Assembly: GCF_000685235.1 (NCBI RefSeq) | Contig: NZ_ARYH01000001.1 | Coordinates: forward strand, 1,178,001-1,242,000 | DNA from: Hyphomonas adhaerens MHS-3 | GTDB lineage: Bacteria > Pseudomonadota > Alphaproteobacteria > Caulobacterales > Hyphomonadaceae | DNA length: 64,000 nt | Direction: 5' to 3' | In this document: positions 27,440-36,319 of the stretch, in pieces | How the letters are laid out: each line of letters opens with the position of its first letter | Position numbering within the stretch: the first letter of the stretch is position 1 | Translations under genes and position numbers: made by a program | Notes under the pieces: model-generated | Seen by the model: the letters and a program-made list of their open reading frames with translations, nothing else | The model's database searches: none | Told to the model about the DNA's origin: nothing

Positions 27440-28438
27440 ATGAAGCGAACAGGTTGGGCGGCCACAGCGGCCGCGGCGATGGTGCTGGCGCTGGCCGGCT
27501 GCGGCGGATCCGGCACGGTGGAAGACAAGCCGGACGCCTCGCCAGCGGCGGAACGCGCGGCGCGCGAAGCCCGGCAGGACGCCCTCTATGACGCGGCCCT
27601 GGCGGCCGCCGAGGCCAGCCATGGCAGCGGCGAGCCGGCGGTCTGGACGCTGGCGGACGAGGACACGACCATCCGCATCATGGGCACCGTCCATTTCCTG
27701 CGCCCGGAGCTCGACTGGCGGTCCGACGAGATCGACACCGCGCTGGCCGAGGCCGATACGCTGGTCTTCGAAGCCGATGTGTCGAGCCCGGAAGCGGCCG
27801 GCGAAATGATGGACTTCGTCAGCACCCACGCCCTCTTCACCGATGGCCGCCAGCTGACCAGCCTGCTGGACGAAGGCGAGACGGCCGAGCTGAAGGCCGC
27901 GCTGGATTATCTCGGCTTTCCCCTCGGGGCCATGGAAACGTTCCGGCCCTGGTATGCGGCGGTGAACTTGTCGGTCCTGCAGATGCAGAAGGACGGCTTC
28001 GACCCCAGTGCCGGGGTGGAGCAGGTTCTGGAACGGGAAGGCAAGGCCGCGGGCAAGGACTTTGCCTATCTCGAAACCATCGAGGAACAGCTGGGCCGGT
28101 TTGCGAACCTGCCGGACGATGAGCAGGTCGATTTCCTCATCTCTTCCGCCGAGTCGGTGGAGGAGGGGAGCGAGATGCTCGATGTGCTGGTCGACGAATG
28201 GGAGGATGGCGATGTCGCCGGCCTCGCCGCGCTGATGTCCAATCCGGAGATGATGGGATCGGAAGCGATCTATGACGCCCTCCTGAAAGAGCGGAACCAG
28301 GATTGGGTGCCGAAGATCGAAGCCATGCTGGACGCGCCCGGCACGGTGCTGATCGCGGTCGGCGCCGGCCATCTTGCGGGCGAGGACAGCGTGATCGAAT
28401 TGCTGCGCGCCGACGGCTATGAGGTCGAAGGCCCATAA
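27440..28438 (+). CDS. TraB/GumN family lipoprotein
   Basis: The 332-residue precursor has a lipobox (ALAGCGG, Cys about 21). The TraB/GumN-like body shows IRIMGTVHFLRPE near its start, TLVFEADVSSPEA, a central helical region and VLIAVGAGHLAGEDSVIELL near the end. The GxxH and E motifs recall the Tiki/TraB metalloprotease fold, although enzymatic activity in this bacterial group is not generally shown. It probably sits at the periplasmic face of a membrane. Confidence 0.85.
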   Translation: MKRTGWAATAAAAMVLALAGCGGSGTVEDKPDASPAAERAAREARQDALYDAALAAAEASHGSGEPAVWTLADEDTTIRIMGTVHFLRPELDWRSDEIDTALAEADTLVFEADVSSPEAAGEMMDFVSTHALFTDGRQLTSLLDEGETAELKAALDYLGFPLGAMETFRPWYAAVNLSVLQMQKDGFDPSAGVEQVLEREGKAAGKDFAYLETIEEQLGRFANLPDDEQVDFLISSAESVEEGSEMLDVLVDEWEDGDVAGLAALMSNPEMMGSEAIYDALLKERNQDWVPKIEAMLDAPGTVLIAVGAGHLAGEDSVIELLRADGYEVEGP

Positions 28439-28512
28439 TGTAAGGCCCAGCACGTGCGGCGCCCGTGACGGCGCTTGGCGGAGGGGTCAGGTTTTCACGG
28501 CCGGAGGCCGCG

Positions 28513-28902
28513 TCATGTTTCCGGCAGGGGCAGGTTTTCTGCACCCGCGCGCGAGCAGGCGGCGGGCGCCGGGAAGACCGGCGCGCCGCCGCAGCCGCAG
28601 ACCCGTGAATCCTGGAAGTGCGCATAAGCCGGCGTGGCCGCCCGCCCGTCACAGGCTGCGGTGAGGCGGTCAGTTTTATGCGAGGAAGGGGTTAGCCAAT
28701 CGCGCCCGGATTTTTGCGACGGCATCCAGTCAATCGACGTCAGGAACACGCGGCCATTGGGCGAGACGCTCCAATGGTACTGCACACCTTTCCCATAGGC
28801 CGCCCGCACCGCGGCGCGGAGCAGTAGTACCTGGCACCAGATCAGCGGCCAGAAATACGCAAGATGCGGCGGAAAGCCTGGGGGTGGTTGGAAGAGTGAC
28901 AT
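28513..28902 (-). CDS. Hypothetical protein with one hydrophobic segment
   Basis: This 129-residue frame is not recognised. Its N-terminal half looks genuine (FPPHLAYFWPLIWCQVLLLR, then YHWSVSPNGRVFLTSIDWMP). The C-terminal half is low in structure and contains Cys residues (CGCGG). It converges with the TraB/GumN gene. The downstream extension could be non-native sequence, so the true length is uncertain. Confidence 0.5.
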   Translation of the reverse strand: MSLFQPPPGFPPHLAYFWPLIWCQVLLLRAAVRAAYGKGVQYHWSVSPNGRVFLTSIDWMPSQKSGRDWLTPSSHKTDRLTAACDGRAATPAYAHFQDSRVCGCGGAPVFPAPAACSRAGAENLPLPET

Positions 28903-29246
28903 GGGCCTGACTATACGTCAGGGCACAGAGGTGTCGGATGGATTTCTTTTCGCGGCAATGATTGCGGCAGGTTCGGGACGGTAAAGGGGTGGATACGCGC
29001 CCGCCTGCATCCTTCGACGTCGAAGGATGACTGGCGGAGAACCAATTGCGTCTACGCCCGGACCAGATATGACCAGCCATGATCATGCCGGACTATAAGC
29101 GATCAGGCTGGACTGGAGCAGGCGATAAAGCTTCAGCCACACGGTTGCCGACGTAAGACGTTTTTTTTTGAATACATCATGAAAGGACTGGCCGCAGACC
29201 ACGTCACCTACGTAAGATTGAAGCTTGGCAGGCGTGGGGCGCGGGG
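28903..29246. other. intergenic region with a perfect palindrome
   Basis: No gene is supported in this 344-base stretch. It contains a 22-bp perfect palindrome at 29008-29029, a short run of nine T near 29161, and two copies of ACGTAAGA at about 29152 and 29212. Confidence 0.6.
29008..29029. repeat. 22-bp perfect palindrome
   Basis: CATCCTTCGAC (29008-29018) is followed at once by its complement GTCGAAGGATG (29019-29029). It has no T tract. It could be a dispersed palindromic repeat or a protein-binding site. Confidence 0.6.
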
Positions 29247-31037
29247 ATGCTGGCACTGGTAGAGTTGAGTTTGGTGTTTGCGGGGCTGTGTGGGGCCGTC
29301 GCAGGCATATACCGGTTCAACACCGTGGAGACGACGCGATTGCGTCATCACAACAACATCGTGAAATACGCCGATCTGGCCGCGCGTGTCCGATGGGTCG
29401 ACAAGGTTCATGATATCCTGTTCCGGATAGAGGGCCTGCTGGATCAGTTTTTCGGACAACCCAAACAGGACCGTGACCGGATTCTTAACTTCCTGACAAT
29501 GCGAGCCTGGAAAGCCAACGCATCCGTCGTGACATTCTACATGTTGGTGTTGCCCATGGGCGGGGTCCTGGCGGCCCTTGTCGTGGAGCCAGTCTACTCC
29601 CTGATTAAGGGCGGCACTCCGTCAAGTGACGATTGGCAGTTTGCCGGATTTGGCGCCTTCGGGTTAGCTGCGTTGATCTGGTTCGTGGTCCGAAACGCCC
29701 GGCGGAATTCAAGGGGAGGCAAAGCTGCCAGGGACAAAAAAGGGCATTCCGCCTTGTGGGAGGCGCTGGCCGTTATACCGGGACTCTTTTCCGTGGTCGT
29801 GATTTTTGGCACATTAGGTGTGATGTTTCCCGAAGGCAGCGGGTTCCACACGGGCCATCAATTGGTTGGTTCCTTCCTGCTCCTGATTGTTTTGTTCTAT
29901 TCGGGGCTTTGGGTCTTCCGTTGTATCTGGCGATACGGCGCCTACTCGCCGATTGTGCTTTCCATCTCCATGCTGCTGATCTTCCTGGCCGTACGTGCCT
30001 TGTTGCTCGGTGTTTGGTTTCTGGATGTAAGGACCAACCCCCAGGCGGCGGGAGCGTTTGCGCAAGGGAACCTGACCGCATACATTTTTACTTTGCTTGC
30101 GGCGCTGCAGTGCGCGGGGGCCGTGCTGTATTTCAGCGCTCGAATTTGGCCGCAATTTCTGCGCGGTCGCTTTTTCACGAATCCAACCCGGAAGTTCCTG
30201 ATCCTGACGGCAAGCGTGACGGTTTGCGTGTCGTTGGTCGCCCTCATTTCCAACTTCTTGGTGGACGAGGTGATGTATGCGTCGATGATGTCATCGCTTC
30301 AGACGGATATTGCGGTCTCGCTGTTTCTGCTTCAGCTTTTCCTGTTCATCTTTTCCCCGATATTCGCGAACAGTGTTCCGGACATGCTCTCGGTCGGATT
30401 TACGCGATTTTGCATCGGGCGCGCGGCACGTTCTGACAGCAAGATGGAAATGCTCAAGATGCTGGGGCTGGATTTTCTGCTGGCGGTGGGGTGTGTTGTG
30501 ATGAGTTTGGGGATTCTTCTGATTGGCGGTCTTGTGATTGTGCTGATTGGAGAAGCGGCATTGGCCGTGTTGGTTGCGGATCGCGCGGTCAACTGGGATG
30601 AAGCATCCAGTACTGAGGTGTTGTTGTATTTCGGGCAAATACTCGGAGCTTTCCTCTGGATATCGATCTCAGGCGTTGTCGAACTGGTTGGTGGCGTATT
30701 TCATCTAGAGCTCTTGGGCGTGTTCTCAGCAGAGCCTGATGTGTTCTGGGACGAAAATATCCTCGGTGTCATGAGGGTGACGTCCCTTATTTTGCTGGGA
30801 ATGGTGCTCACCAGTCTCATACCGACTGTGGTGAATGCTGCGATCATCACCTTCGTGATCTCGTCACATTTTATCGAAATCGGTGTGACGCGCTTTGCTG
30901 CGAATGTGCACGGCTTGCTGCTGGAAAAGGACGCGTACGGGAAGCCGATCGGCATATGGCGGTCAACCTCCCTGATCGGAATCTTGGGCGGAAGTCTCTG
31001 CGCCTTGCTGCTGTTTGTGTCGGAGTACGTGCTTTGA
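29247..31037 (+). CDS. Orphan polytopic membrane protein
   Basis: The 596-residue product has about twelve hydrophobic segments, beginning with a helix at 4-22. A soluble amphipathic region (about 25-85, RVRWVDKVHDILFRIEGLLD) follows, then evenly spread membrane helices to the C terminus. I see no transporter, channel or enzyme motif that I recognise. The base composition appears somewhat less GC-rich than the neighbours by eye. It stands alone and converges with the hisN-like gene. Confidence 0.65.
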   Translation: MLALVELSLVFAGLCGAVAGIYRFNTVETTRLRHHNNIVKYADLAARVRWVDKVHDILFRIEGLLDQFFGQPKQDRDRILNFLTMRAWKANASVVTFYMLVLPMGGVLAALVVEPVYSLIKGGTPSSDDWQFAGFGAFGLAALIWFVVRNARRNSRGGKAARDKKGHSALWEALAVIPGLFSVVVIFGTLGVMFPEGSGFHTGHQLVGSFLLLIVLFYSGLWVFRCIWRYGAYSPIVLSISMLLIFLAVRALLLGVWFLDVRTNPQAAGAFAQGNLTAYIFTLLAALQCAGAVLYFSARIWPQFLRGRFFTNPTRKFLILTASVTVCVSLVALISNFLVDEVMYASMMSSLQTDIAVSLFLLQLFLFIFSPIFANSVPDMLSVGFTRFCIGRAARSDSKMEMLKMLGLDFLLAVGCVVMSLGILLIGGLVIVLIGEAALAVLVADRAVNWDEASSTEVLLYFGQILGAFLWISISGVVELVGGVFHLELLGVFSAEPDVFWDENILGVMRVTSLILLGMVLTSLIPTVVNAAIITFVISSHFIEIGVTRFAANVHGLLLEKDAYGKPIGIWRSTSLIGILGGSLCALLLFVSEYVL

Positions 31038-31070
31038 TCTTGCTCTGTTTGGCAAGACAGCAGGCGGACT

Positions 31071-31880
31071 TTACAGCGCGGCCGGTTCGAGCAGGGCGAG
31101 GGCCTGGTCCATGACGGCGTCGCTGGCGGTGCAGAGGATCTGGCCGCCGAGGCTGGCCGGGGCGCCGGTCCAGTCTGTGGCATGGCCGCCCGCGCCGGTC
31201 ACGACGGGGATCAGCGCGGCCACGTCCCAGGACTGCAGGCCGGATTCCGCCACCAGATGCACGGTGCCGCCCGCGAGGCGGGCATAGGCGTAAGCGTCGA
31301 GGCCGTAGCGCGCGAGGCGTGTGGCGCCGCGCAATTCCGTCCACACATCCAGTTCCGGGTCTGTCAGGATGAAGGGATCGGTTGTCGAGATCACGGCGTC
31401 TGAAAGGGACGGGACGTCCGCGACTTTCAGCGGGCTGCGGCCGCCCGGTGTCTGCAGGGCCGCGCCGCCCGGCCAGCCGATATAGCGTTCGCCCAGTACC
31501 GGCTGATCGATCACACCGAGCACCGGGAAGCCGAGCGGGTCCACCAGGGCGATCAGCGTGGTCCAGACCGGCAGGCCGGCGACAAAGGCGCGCGTGCCAT
31601 CGACCGGGTCCAGCACCCAGCGCCAGCCGGAAGAGGAGGGGGAGTCGCCGAATTCCTCACCGGTGATGCCGTGTTGCGGGCGTTCGCGGAGGATAATGTC
31701 GCGCATCGCCTTTTCGGCGGCGCGGTCTGCCTCGGTCACAGGGTCGTAGGACTGGCCGGCGCCAGCCTTGTTTTCGACGCTGCTCAGCGCACGAAAATGC
31801 GGCCGGATCGCTGACCAGGCCGCATCGGCAAGACGATTCGCGAGCGCGAGATCTTCGTCGATATTAAAATCGGGGCTCAT
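31071..31880 (-). CDS. hisN: Inositol monophosphatase-family phosphatase, HisN-type histidinol phosphatase
   Basis: The 269-residue enzyme has the IMPase metal motifs: DPVTEADRAAEKAMRD, GITGEEFG, DPVDGTRAFVAGLPVW, and the late AESGLQSWDVAAL. The DGTRAF form with the GLP(V)W segment is typical of the alphaproteobacterial histidinol-phosphate phosphatase HisN. It removes phosphate from L-histidinol phosphate in histidine synthesis. Its role as HisN rather than another sugar phosphatase is inferred. Confidence 0.85.
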   Translation of the reverse strand: MSPDFNIDEDLALANRLADAAWSAIRPHFRALSSVENKAGAGQSYDPVTEADRAAEKAMRDIILRERPQHGITGEEFGDSPSSSGWRWVLDPVDGTRAFVAGLPVWTTLIALVDPLGFPVLGVIDQPVLGERYIGWPGGAALQTPGGRSPLKVADVPSLSDAVISTTDPFILTDPELDVWTELRGATRLARYGLDAYAYARLAGGTVHLVAESGLQSWDVAALIPVVTGAGGHATDWTGAPASLGGQILCTASDAVMDQALALLEPAAL

Positions 31881-31937
31881 GCCGCCAGCTAGGCCTCAAG
31901 CAGGCCAGCCGGTCAAGCATGGAAGCGTTAAGCCCTG

Positions 31938-32333
31938 TCAGGCTGCGCCGTGGCCGGATGTGTCGCCTTCAAGGGCCTTGGCCAGTTCGAGCAGGCGGCG
32001 GCGCGGGCGTTCGTCCAGGCGGTAATAGGCCCGGACCAGTTCCAGCGTTTCCTTCTGGCTGAGGATATCGCTTTCGAGGCGCTCGGCATCGTTGGCTGCA
32101 TCCGGGGCGCCGCTGGCAGGAATACCATCGAAGAAGTACTGGACCGACACGTTCATCGCCTTGGCCAGTTCATAGAGGCGCGAGGCGGTGATGCGGTTGG
32201 CGCCACACTCGTATTTCTGGATCTGCTGGAAGCGCACACCCACCTGGGTCGCGAGGTCTTGCTGGGTCATGCCCAGCAGGCGGCGGCGGCGGCGCAGGCG
32301 TTTACCGACGTGCAGGTCTGTTTCATCAGCCAT
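31938..32333 (-). CDS. XRE-family HTH transcriptional regulator
   Basis: The 131-residue protein has a Cro/C1 HTH at about residues 10-65 (LGMTQQDLATQVGVRFQQIQ, then YECGANRITASRLYELAKAM). A C-terminal helical segment follows with AYYRLDERPRRRLLELAKAL. This layout is common and conserved in alphaproteobacteria. The target is unknown. Confidence 0.88.
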   Translation of the reverse strand: MADETDLHVGKRLRRRRRLLGMTQQDLATQVGVRFQQIQKYECGANRITASRLYELAKAMNVSVQYFFDGIPASGAPDAANDAERLESDILSQKETLELVRAYYRLDERPRRRLLELAKALEGDTSGHGAA

Positions 32334-32482
32334 GTAATTTACTCCGGGCGGTCTCAGCTTGGGACAGGTGCTGTCCCGTTTTGATGTTTGCGGCTATCGT
32401 CTCGCAATCGGCGTGCCGGGAGGCATGGCTGCCCAATTCCCGGGCAGTTTTATGAAATTTCATTCCTGCGTCAGCCTGTCCC

Positions 32483-32510
32483 TTGCCCGATTGTGCATCG
32501 CAGCATAAAT
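32483..32510 (+). promoter_or_regulatory. candidate sigma-70 promoter of the small RNA
   Basis: TTGCCC (32483-32488) and ATAAAT (32505-32510) are separated by 16 bases. This predicts a start near 32514-32518, at the first hairpin. Confidence 0.45.
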
Positions 32511-32513
32511 CTG

Positions 32514-32594
32514 GTCTTGCACTTCGGTGCAGACGCCTCTGGCGTTTCCTCCCTTTGACTTTACGGCCGCGCTTCACAGCGCGGCCCTTTTTTT
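32514..32594 (+). ncRNA. candidate trans-acting sRNA with anti-Shine-Dalgarno loop
   Basis: The segment contains a UUCG-capped hairpin (TGCAC-TTCG-GTGCA at 32518-32531, extended by GTC/GAC around a bulge) and a second short hairpin (CGCC-TCT-GGCG, 32534-32544). A single-stranded pyrimidine stretch TTTCCTCCCTTT (32545-32556) follows, and an intrinsic terminator ends it. The CCUCCC stretch is complementary to ribosome-binding sites, as in several alphaproteobacterial regulatory RNAs. No protein frame fits. The structure was folded by eye. Confidence 0.6.
32565..32594 (+). terminator. intrinsic terminator of the small RNA
   Basis: GGCCGCGC (32565-32572) pairs perfectly with GCGCGGCC (32579-32586) around TTCACA, followed by C and seven T. 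Confidence 0.85.
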
Positions 32595-32819
32595 GGTCGA
32601 AGCAACAATCCCATTGTAATTATTGTGATTTTTCACATCTTCTCCGGGTTTTTCCGCGAGAATCGCGGTCTGGGCCCAGCCTGGACGCCGTCCGAACGGC
32701 GCGGATGGGAGCGTTAACCACAACTTGTGCCGGTCGCCCTGGATTACGCCCGGGCCGTGCAAAGCTGCCATGCTGGGGTGCATGGATGGGTTTTCGCAAA
32801 AATGGAGGCCGGAGGAAAA

Positions 32820-33725
32820 TTACACCTTTGGAAGGATCAGCGCCGTTTCCAGCAAATTGGCGATGACGACCTCGATTGCCTCGGCCAGGTCGTCAAACCC
32901 GTCCAGCCGCTCGACGGCGTGCTCATCCATGTAAAGGCCGCGATTGATCTCGATCTGCAGGGCGTGGACCCCGCGTCTCGGCTTGCCATAGCGCCGGGTC
33001 GTGTAGCCGCCGGCATAGGGCGCATTGCGCGCGACGCTGAAGCCGAGTTCGCGGAAGGCCCGCTCGGCCCGGCCCGTCAGGCGCGGATCGCAGGAGGCGC
33101 CGAAGCGGTCGCCCAGTACAATGTCAGCCAGGGCGCGCCGTCCGGGCTGGACCGAAGGCATGGAGTGGCAATCGATCAGCACCGCATGGCCATGGGTGTC
33201 GCGCAGGGCGGCCAGCTCATCGCCCAGGCAGGCATGATAGGCGTCATGTATATGGGCCAGGCGCGCCTCGCCTTCTTCGCGGGTCAGGCGGCGGCCGTAG
33301 ATCTCCACGCCGCCGGCCGCGACACGGGGCAGGCAGCCGAGGCCGGCGTCCACTCGGGCCGTCGGCATGCCGCAGGTGCGGGGCGGGGGACCGTCGAACA
33401 TGGACGGGTCCAGCTCCCGCGGGTCCCGGTTGAGGTCTGCCACCGAGCGGGCATAGCGCGCCGCCAGCAGGCTCGCCCCGGCCGCGGGAGCCGCAGCGAA
33501 CAATTCCTCGACAAAGGCATCTTCGGTGCGGCGCAGGTCCATCACCGGCACGCACAGGGCCTCCAGCATGCTGCCGGGATACAGGGATCCGGAATGCGGG
33601 GAGGCGAACAGGAAGGGCAGGGCCGGCCCGGCGGGCCGGGTCAGCGTGTAGGGCGCCTCGAAATCCTCCGCCCCGGCAGGGCCGGACATGACGGGCATGG
33701 GGGCAAGAGGAGGTGTGGGGCGCAT
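32820..33725 (-). CDS. N-formylglutamate amidohydrolase family protein
   Basis: The 301-residue product has the family motifs FASPHSGSLYP, DLNRDPRELDPSMFD, VLIDCHSMPS and LQIEINRGLYMDE. Members hydrolyse N-formyl-L-glutamate or related amides, often late in histidine degradation. No other hut gene is present, so the substrate is uncertain. It lies next to the divergent cpdR gene. ATGs at 33698 and 33689 are alternative starts that skip a Pro-rich leader. Confidence 0.9.
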   Translation of the reverse strand: MRPTPPLAPMPVMSGPAGAEDFEAPYTLTRPAGPALPFLFASPHSGSLYPGSMLEALCVPVMDLRRTEDAFVEELFAAAPAAGASLLAARYARSVADLNRDPRELDPSMFDGPPPRTCGMPTARVDAGLGCLPRVAAGGVEIYGRRLTREEGEARLAHIHDAYHACLGDELAALRDTHGHAVLIDCHSMPSVQPGRRALADIVLGDRFGASCDPRLTGRAERAFRELGFSVARNAPYAGGYTTRRYGKPRRGVHALQIEINRGLYMDEHAVERLDGFDDLAEAIEVVIANLLETALILPKV

Positions 33726-33885
33726 CGCGTCTATCGTTTGCCTGTTCGTGGCAAGGTCAAGCCCTTCGCAGCGTCTTGGGCGGCGGCAAGGTAAAAAAGA
33801 CAGATCAATTTTACGATATTCACGGCTGATTTACCCGGATCACTGTTTATGCTTAGGCTTATAGGACGGACGAAGGGGGCCCCAG

Positions 33886-34245
33886 GTGACCAAGATCCTG
33901 CTGGCTGAAGATGACGATTCCATGCGCGCCTTCCTGGCTGCGGCGCTGCGCCGTGCCGGGCACGAGGTGCAGGACTATGCCGACGGCGAAACAGCGCTGG
34001 CCGCGCTGGAGCGCGAAGTGTTCGACCTGTTGCTGACCGACATCGTGATGCCGGGCCTCGACGGGATCGAGCTGGCCCGCCGCGGCGCCGAACTCGACCC
34101 CGCCATGAAGATCGTCTTCATTACCGGCTTTGCCGCTGTGGCGCTGTCGTCCGGTTCGCCCACGCCGGCGGGCGCGAAAGTGCTGTCCAAGCCCTTCCAC
34201 CTTCGCGAAATCGTCGAGGAAGTCGACAAGGTGATGGCCGCCTGA
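33886..34245 (+). CDS. cpdR: Single-domain response regulator CpdR
   Basis: The 119-residue product is a lone receiver domain: acidic pocket AEDDDS (Asp9-11), phosphorylation site Asp52 (LLTDIVMPG), conserved Thr/Ser region FITGF and Lys102 in SKPF. In Caulobacter, unphosphorylated CpdR recruits ClpXP substrates, so controlling CtrA turnover. The length, the GSPTPAGAKVLSKPFHL region and the terminal Ala-Ala agree with CpdR. The start is GTG. The N-formylglutamate amidohydrolase gene is divergent from it. Confidence 0.88.
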   Translation: MTKILLAEDDDSMRAFLAAALRRAGHEVQDYADGETALAALEREVFDLLLTDIVMPGLDGIELARRGAELDPAMKIVFITGFAAVALSSGSPTPAGAKVLSKPFHLREIVEEVDKVMAA

Positions 34246-34342
34246 GGGCGCAGATATCCTGAAATTCAGACCGCCCAGTCTTGAAACCGGGCATTTTCGT
34301 ACCCATCGTTACAATAATGGTGACGCATGGAGGAAATGCCCC

Positions 34343-35008
34343 ATGACCGAGAACGATCCGGCCCCCCGCCGCGGGCGCCCCCGCAATTTCGATGCAGGTG
34401 AAGTGCTGCAACAGGTTCAGGACGCCTTCTGGAAAGGCGGCTTTGAAGGCACGTCGATCGGCGACCTGACCTGCGCGACCGGCCTCAACCGGCCCAGTCT
34501 CTATGGCGCATTCGGCGACAAGCACGCGCTCTATGTTCACGCGCTGCAGCAGTATCGCGAAGGGATGCACGCGGCCGGCTGCAAGATCCTGGAAGACGCG
34601 CCAACCCTGCGCACGGCCCTGGAAGACCTGTTCCGCGCCGCCATCCGCATTTACACCGACGACGAGCAAGCCCTCGGCTGCTTCGTCTCCAGCACGGCGC
34701 CGCCGGAAGCGGTGCGCGACACCTCCATCCGCCGCGAGCTTGCCGCCACCAATGACGGGCTGGACGAGATGTTCGAGGCGCGCATCGCCAGGGCCCAGGC
34801 AGACGGAGAGGTCTGCACCGCCCTGCCGCCGGAAGAGGCCGCCCGGATCGCGTCTGCCGTGCTGCATTCCTTGTCTGTCCGCGCCCGGGCAGGGGCCTCG
34901 AAGCGGGCGCTGCACGCCCTTGCGCAAAGTGCGGTGGACCTGCTGGCAAAAGCGCCCGAACCAGGGAGCGAACCAGGCGGCGAACCGGGCAGCAGCGAAG
35001 GTGGCTGA
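34343..35008 (+). CDS. TetR/AcrR-family transcriptional regulator
   Basis: The 221-residue product begins with an Arg/Pro-rich PRRGRPRNFDAGEVLQQ, followed by the TetR HTH FWKGGFEGTSIGDLTCATGL, NRPSLYGAFGDKHALYVHAL. The C-terminal ligand domain has CFVSSTAPPEAVRD, typical of the AcrR_C_3 type. GGAGG lies before the ATG. The tail is rich in Gly, Ser and Glu. No obvious target gene adjoins it. Confidence 0.92.
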   Translation: MTENDPAPRRGRPRNFDAGEVLQQVQDAFWKGGFEGTSIGDLTCATGLNRPSLYGAFGDKHALYVHALQQYREGMHAAGCKILEDAPTLRTALEDLFRAAIRIYTDDEQALGCFVSSTAPPEAVRDTSIRRELAATNDGLDEMFEARIARAQADGEVCTALPPEEAARIASAVLHSLSVRARAGASKRALHALAQSAVDLLAKAPEPGSEPGGEPGSSEGG

Positions 35009-35088
35009 AGACGCTTGACGCAGGCGCGCCGATTGTCCATTACCCACGCTTCCTGACGGGGCCGCCTGATCAAACAGTGGCCCCGCAC

Positions 35089-35163
<75 letters not shown>

Positions 35164-35448
35164 TTGTTTCCAGAAAAATGAACCGGTCTTCGGTCCGGCC
35201 TGTGCATCCGGCTGGATGGCCCAATGCCGGTATCGCCGCTATTGCCGAATAATATGCGCTAAGGGAGCCCAACCGGGTTTCTTTCAACTGCGAGCTGATG
35301 CGGGCAGGCAAAAGACCGGTCTGAACCAGGCAAATTCCCCTTTGTCAGCTGCCTCGATGCTGGCGCTTCAAAAAAAGTCCCTTAGCCCGACCCACTACTC
35401 AGGCAGGCAAGACAGAGGTCTTCCCGTCAAAAGAGCGAGGGTCAGAAA

Positions 35449-35688
35449 ATGGCGTATCAGGCAGACCGGAATAGTTATGCCTCCACGACATCCGGAAGCG
35501 TCCTGGCCATTTCTGGCCTTCGTTCCCCTGCGCGCCGTTTCAGGACAGGGCAGGCCATACGCGCGTCTCTTGGTGTTGCTGGTGGCGCGCTGCTGTGGGG
35601 GGCGTACCTTGCACGCTTCATCCTGCTGCTCACATTTGTCGATGTGCTTTGCCAGCTGACGAAGATGAAGCGGAGCTTTGGCGCCTGA
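35449..35688 (+). CDS. Hypothetical small protein with one C-terminal membrane segment
   Basis: The 79-residue frame encodes a Ser/Arg-rich N-terminal half and a hydrophobic C-terminal stretch (GALLWGAYLARFILLLTFVD). GAGGG lies 10 bases before the ATG. I do not recognise it, and it could be spurious. Confidence 0.4.
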   Translation: MAYQADRNSYASTTSGSVLAISGLRSPARRFRTGQAIRASLGVAGGALLWGAYLARFILLLTFVDVLCQLTKMKRSFGA

Positions 35689-35981
35689 TCCTTGTGCGTA
35701 GGCAAACTATTCAGGTCCTGTGACCGGCCGGCGTCTGTCGTGTCCGGTGAGTATGGTGGGCGCAGGTCTCCAGACGAAGCATACATTTTCGGGACTCTTC
35801 ATGGTTGAACCCTGCGCGGTGCGGATGCGCTCAGTCCGGGCGATAGGGGCTGAATCTGCTTCAGGCCTCTTTCCAAAAATTTTCAATAAAATTTTGACCG
35901 GCCGGAAAAAAGGCCTCGCGTGCCGACCCTCTTAACCATGCAGGAGAGGTGGTTCTCCCTGAAAGCAAGAGGATGGAAAAA
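35689..35981. other. intergenic region before the accessory cluster
   Basis: No gene is supported here. The second half is AT-rich (35876-35905) for this genome. The CtrA-type half-site TTAACCAT is at 35932-35939. Confidence 0.5.
35932..35939 (+). promoter_or_regulatory. CtrA-type half-site TTAACCAT
   Basis: TTAACCAT is the half-site motif reported for some Caulobacter CtrA-bound promoters. It lies 43 bases before the first gene of the accessory cluster. An eight-base match can arise by chance. Confidence 0.25.
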
Positions 35982-36239
35982 ATGGCAAATCAAGCAGCAC
36001 AAGAAGACGCATTCGCAACGTTCTTCAGTGTGGTCGGTGGCATCGTTGGCTTCGGCTATGGCGCACAGTTTTCTGGCGGAGAGCTGGCAGCTCCGTTCAT
36101 CGTCGGTCTCATCGGGCTGGTACTGGGCCGCATCGTCGGCGCGCTCGTCTTCCGTCTCATTCTGATTGCAATGATCATCATCGGGTTTCTGATCCGGGAT
36201 CAAATCTTCTCTTCTCTCGCTGAAGCGATTTTCAGTTAA
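35982..36239 (+). CDS. Small membrane protein at the head of the accessory cluster
   Basis: From the ATG at 35982 the product is 85 residues. It has a short polar start (MANQAAQEDAFATFF) and two or three Gly-rich hydrophobic segments (VVGGIVGFGYGAQF, APFIVGLIGLVLGRIVGALV, LILIAMIIIGFLI). I recognise no family. The glycine pattern recalls glycine-zipper or small pore-like proteins. AAGAGG is nine bases before this ATG; earlier ATGs are less well placed. Confidence 0.6.
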   Translation: MANQAAQEDAFATFFSVVGGIVGFGYGAQFSGGELAAPFIVGLIGLVLGRIVGALVFRLILIAMIIIGFLIRDQIFSSLAEAIFS

Positions 36240-36319
36240 CGAAATGCTTGAGGTTGAAGGAAATATCGGCAAAGTAGAGGCAGGGGACGATATCAGTTAT
36301 GATGCCAGTATGCGGTGGG

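Larger units (their letters stand above)
32334..32819. other. intergenic region carrying a candidate small RNA
   Basis: No protein gene is supported in this 486-base stretch. It contains the small-RNA candidate and promoter described separately. A GTTAACCAC motif is also present near 32714. Confidence 0.6.

Noticed and set aside
28513..28902. Selenoprotein or frameshifted enzyme
   Set aside because: There is no in-frame TGA or extended similarity; it is best left as a hypothetical protein.
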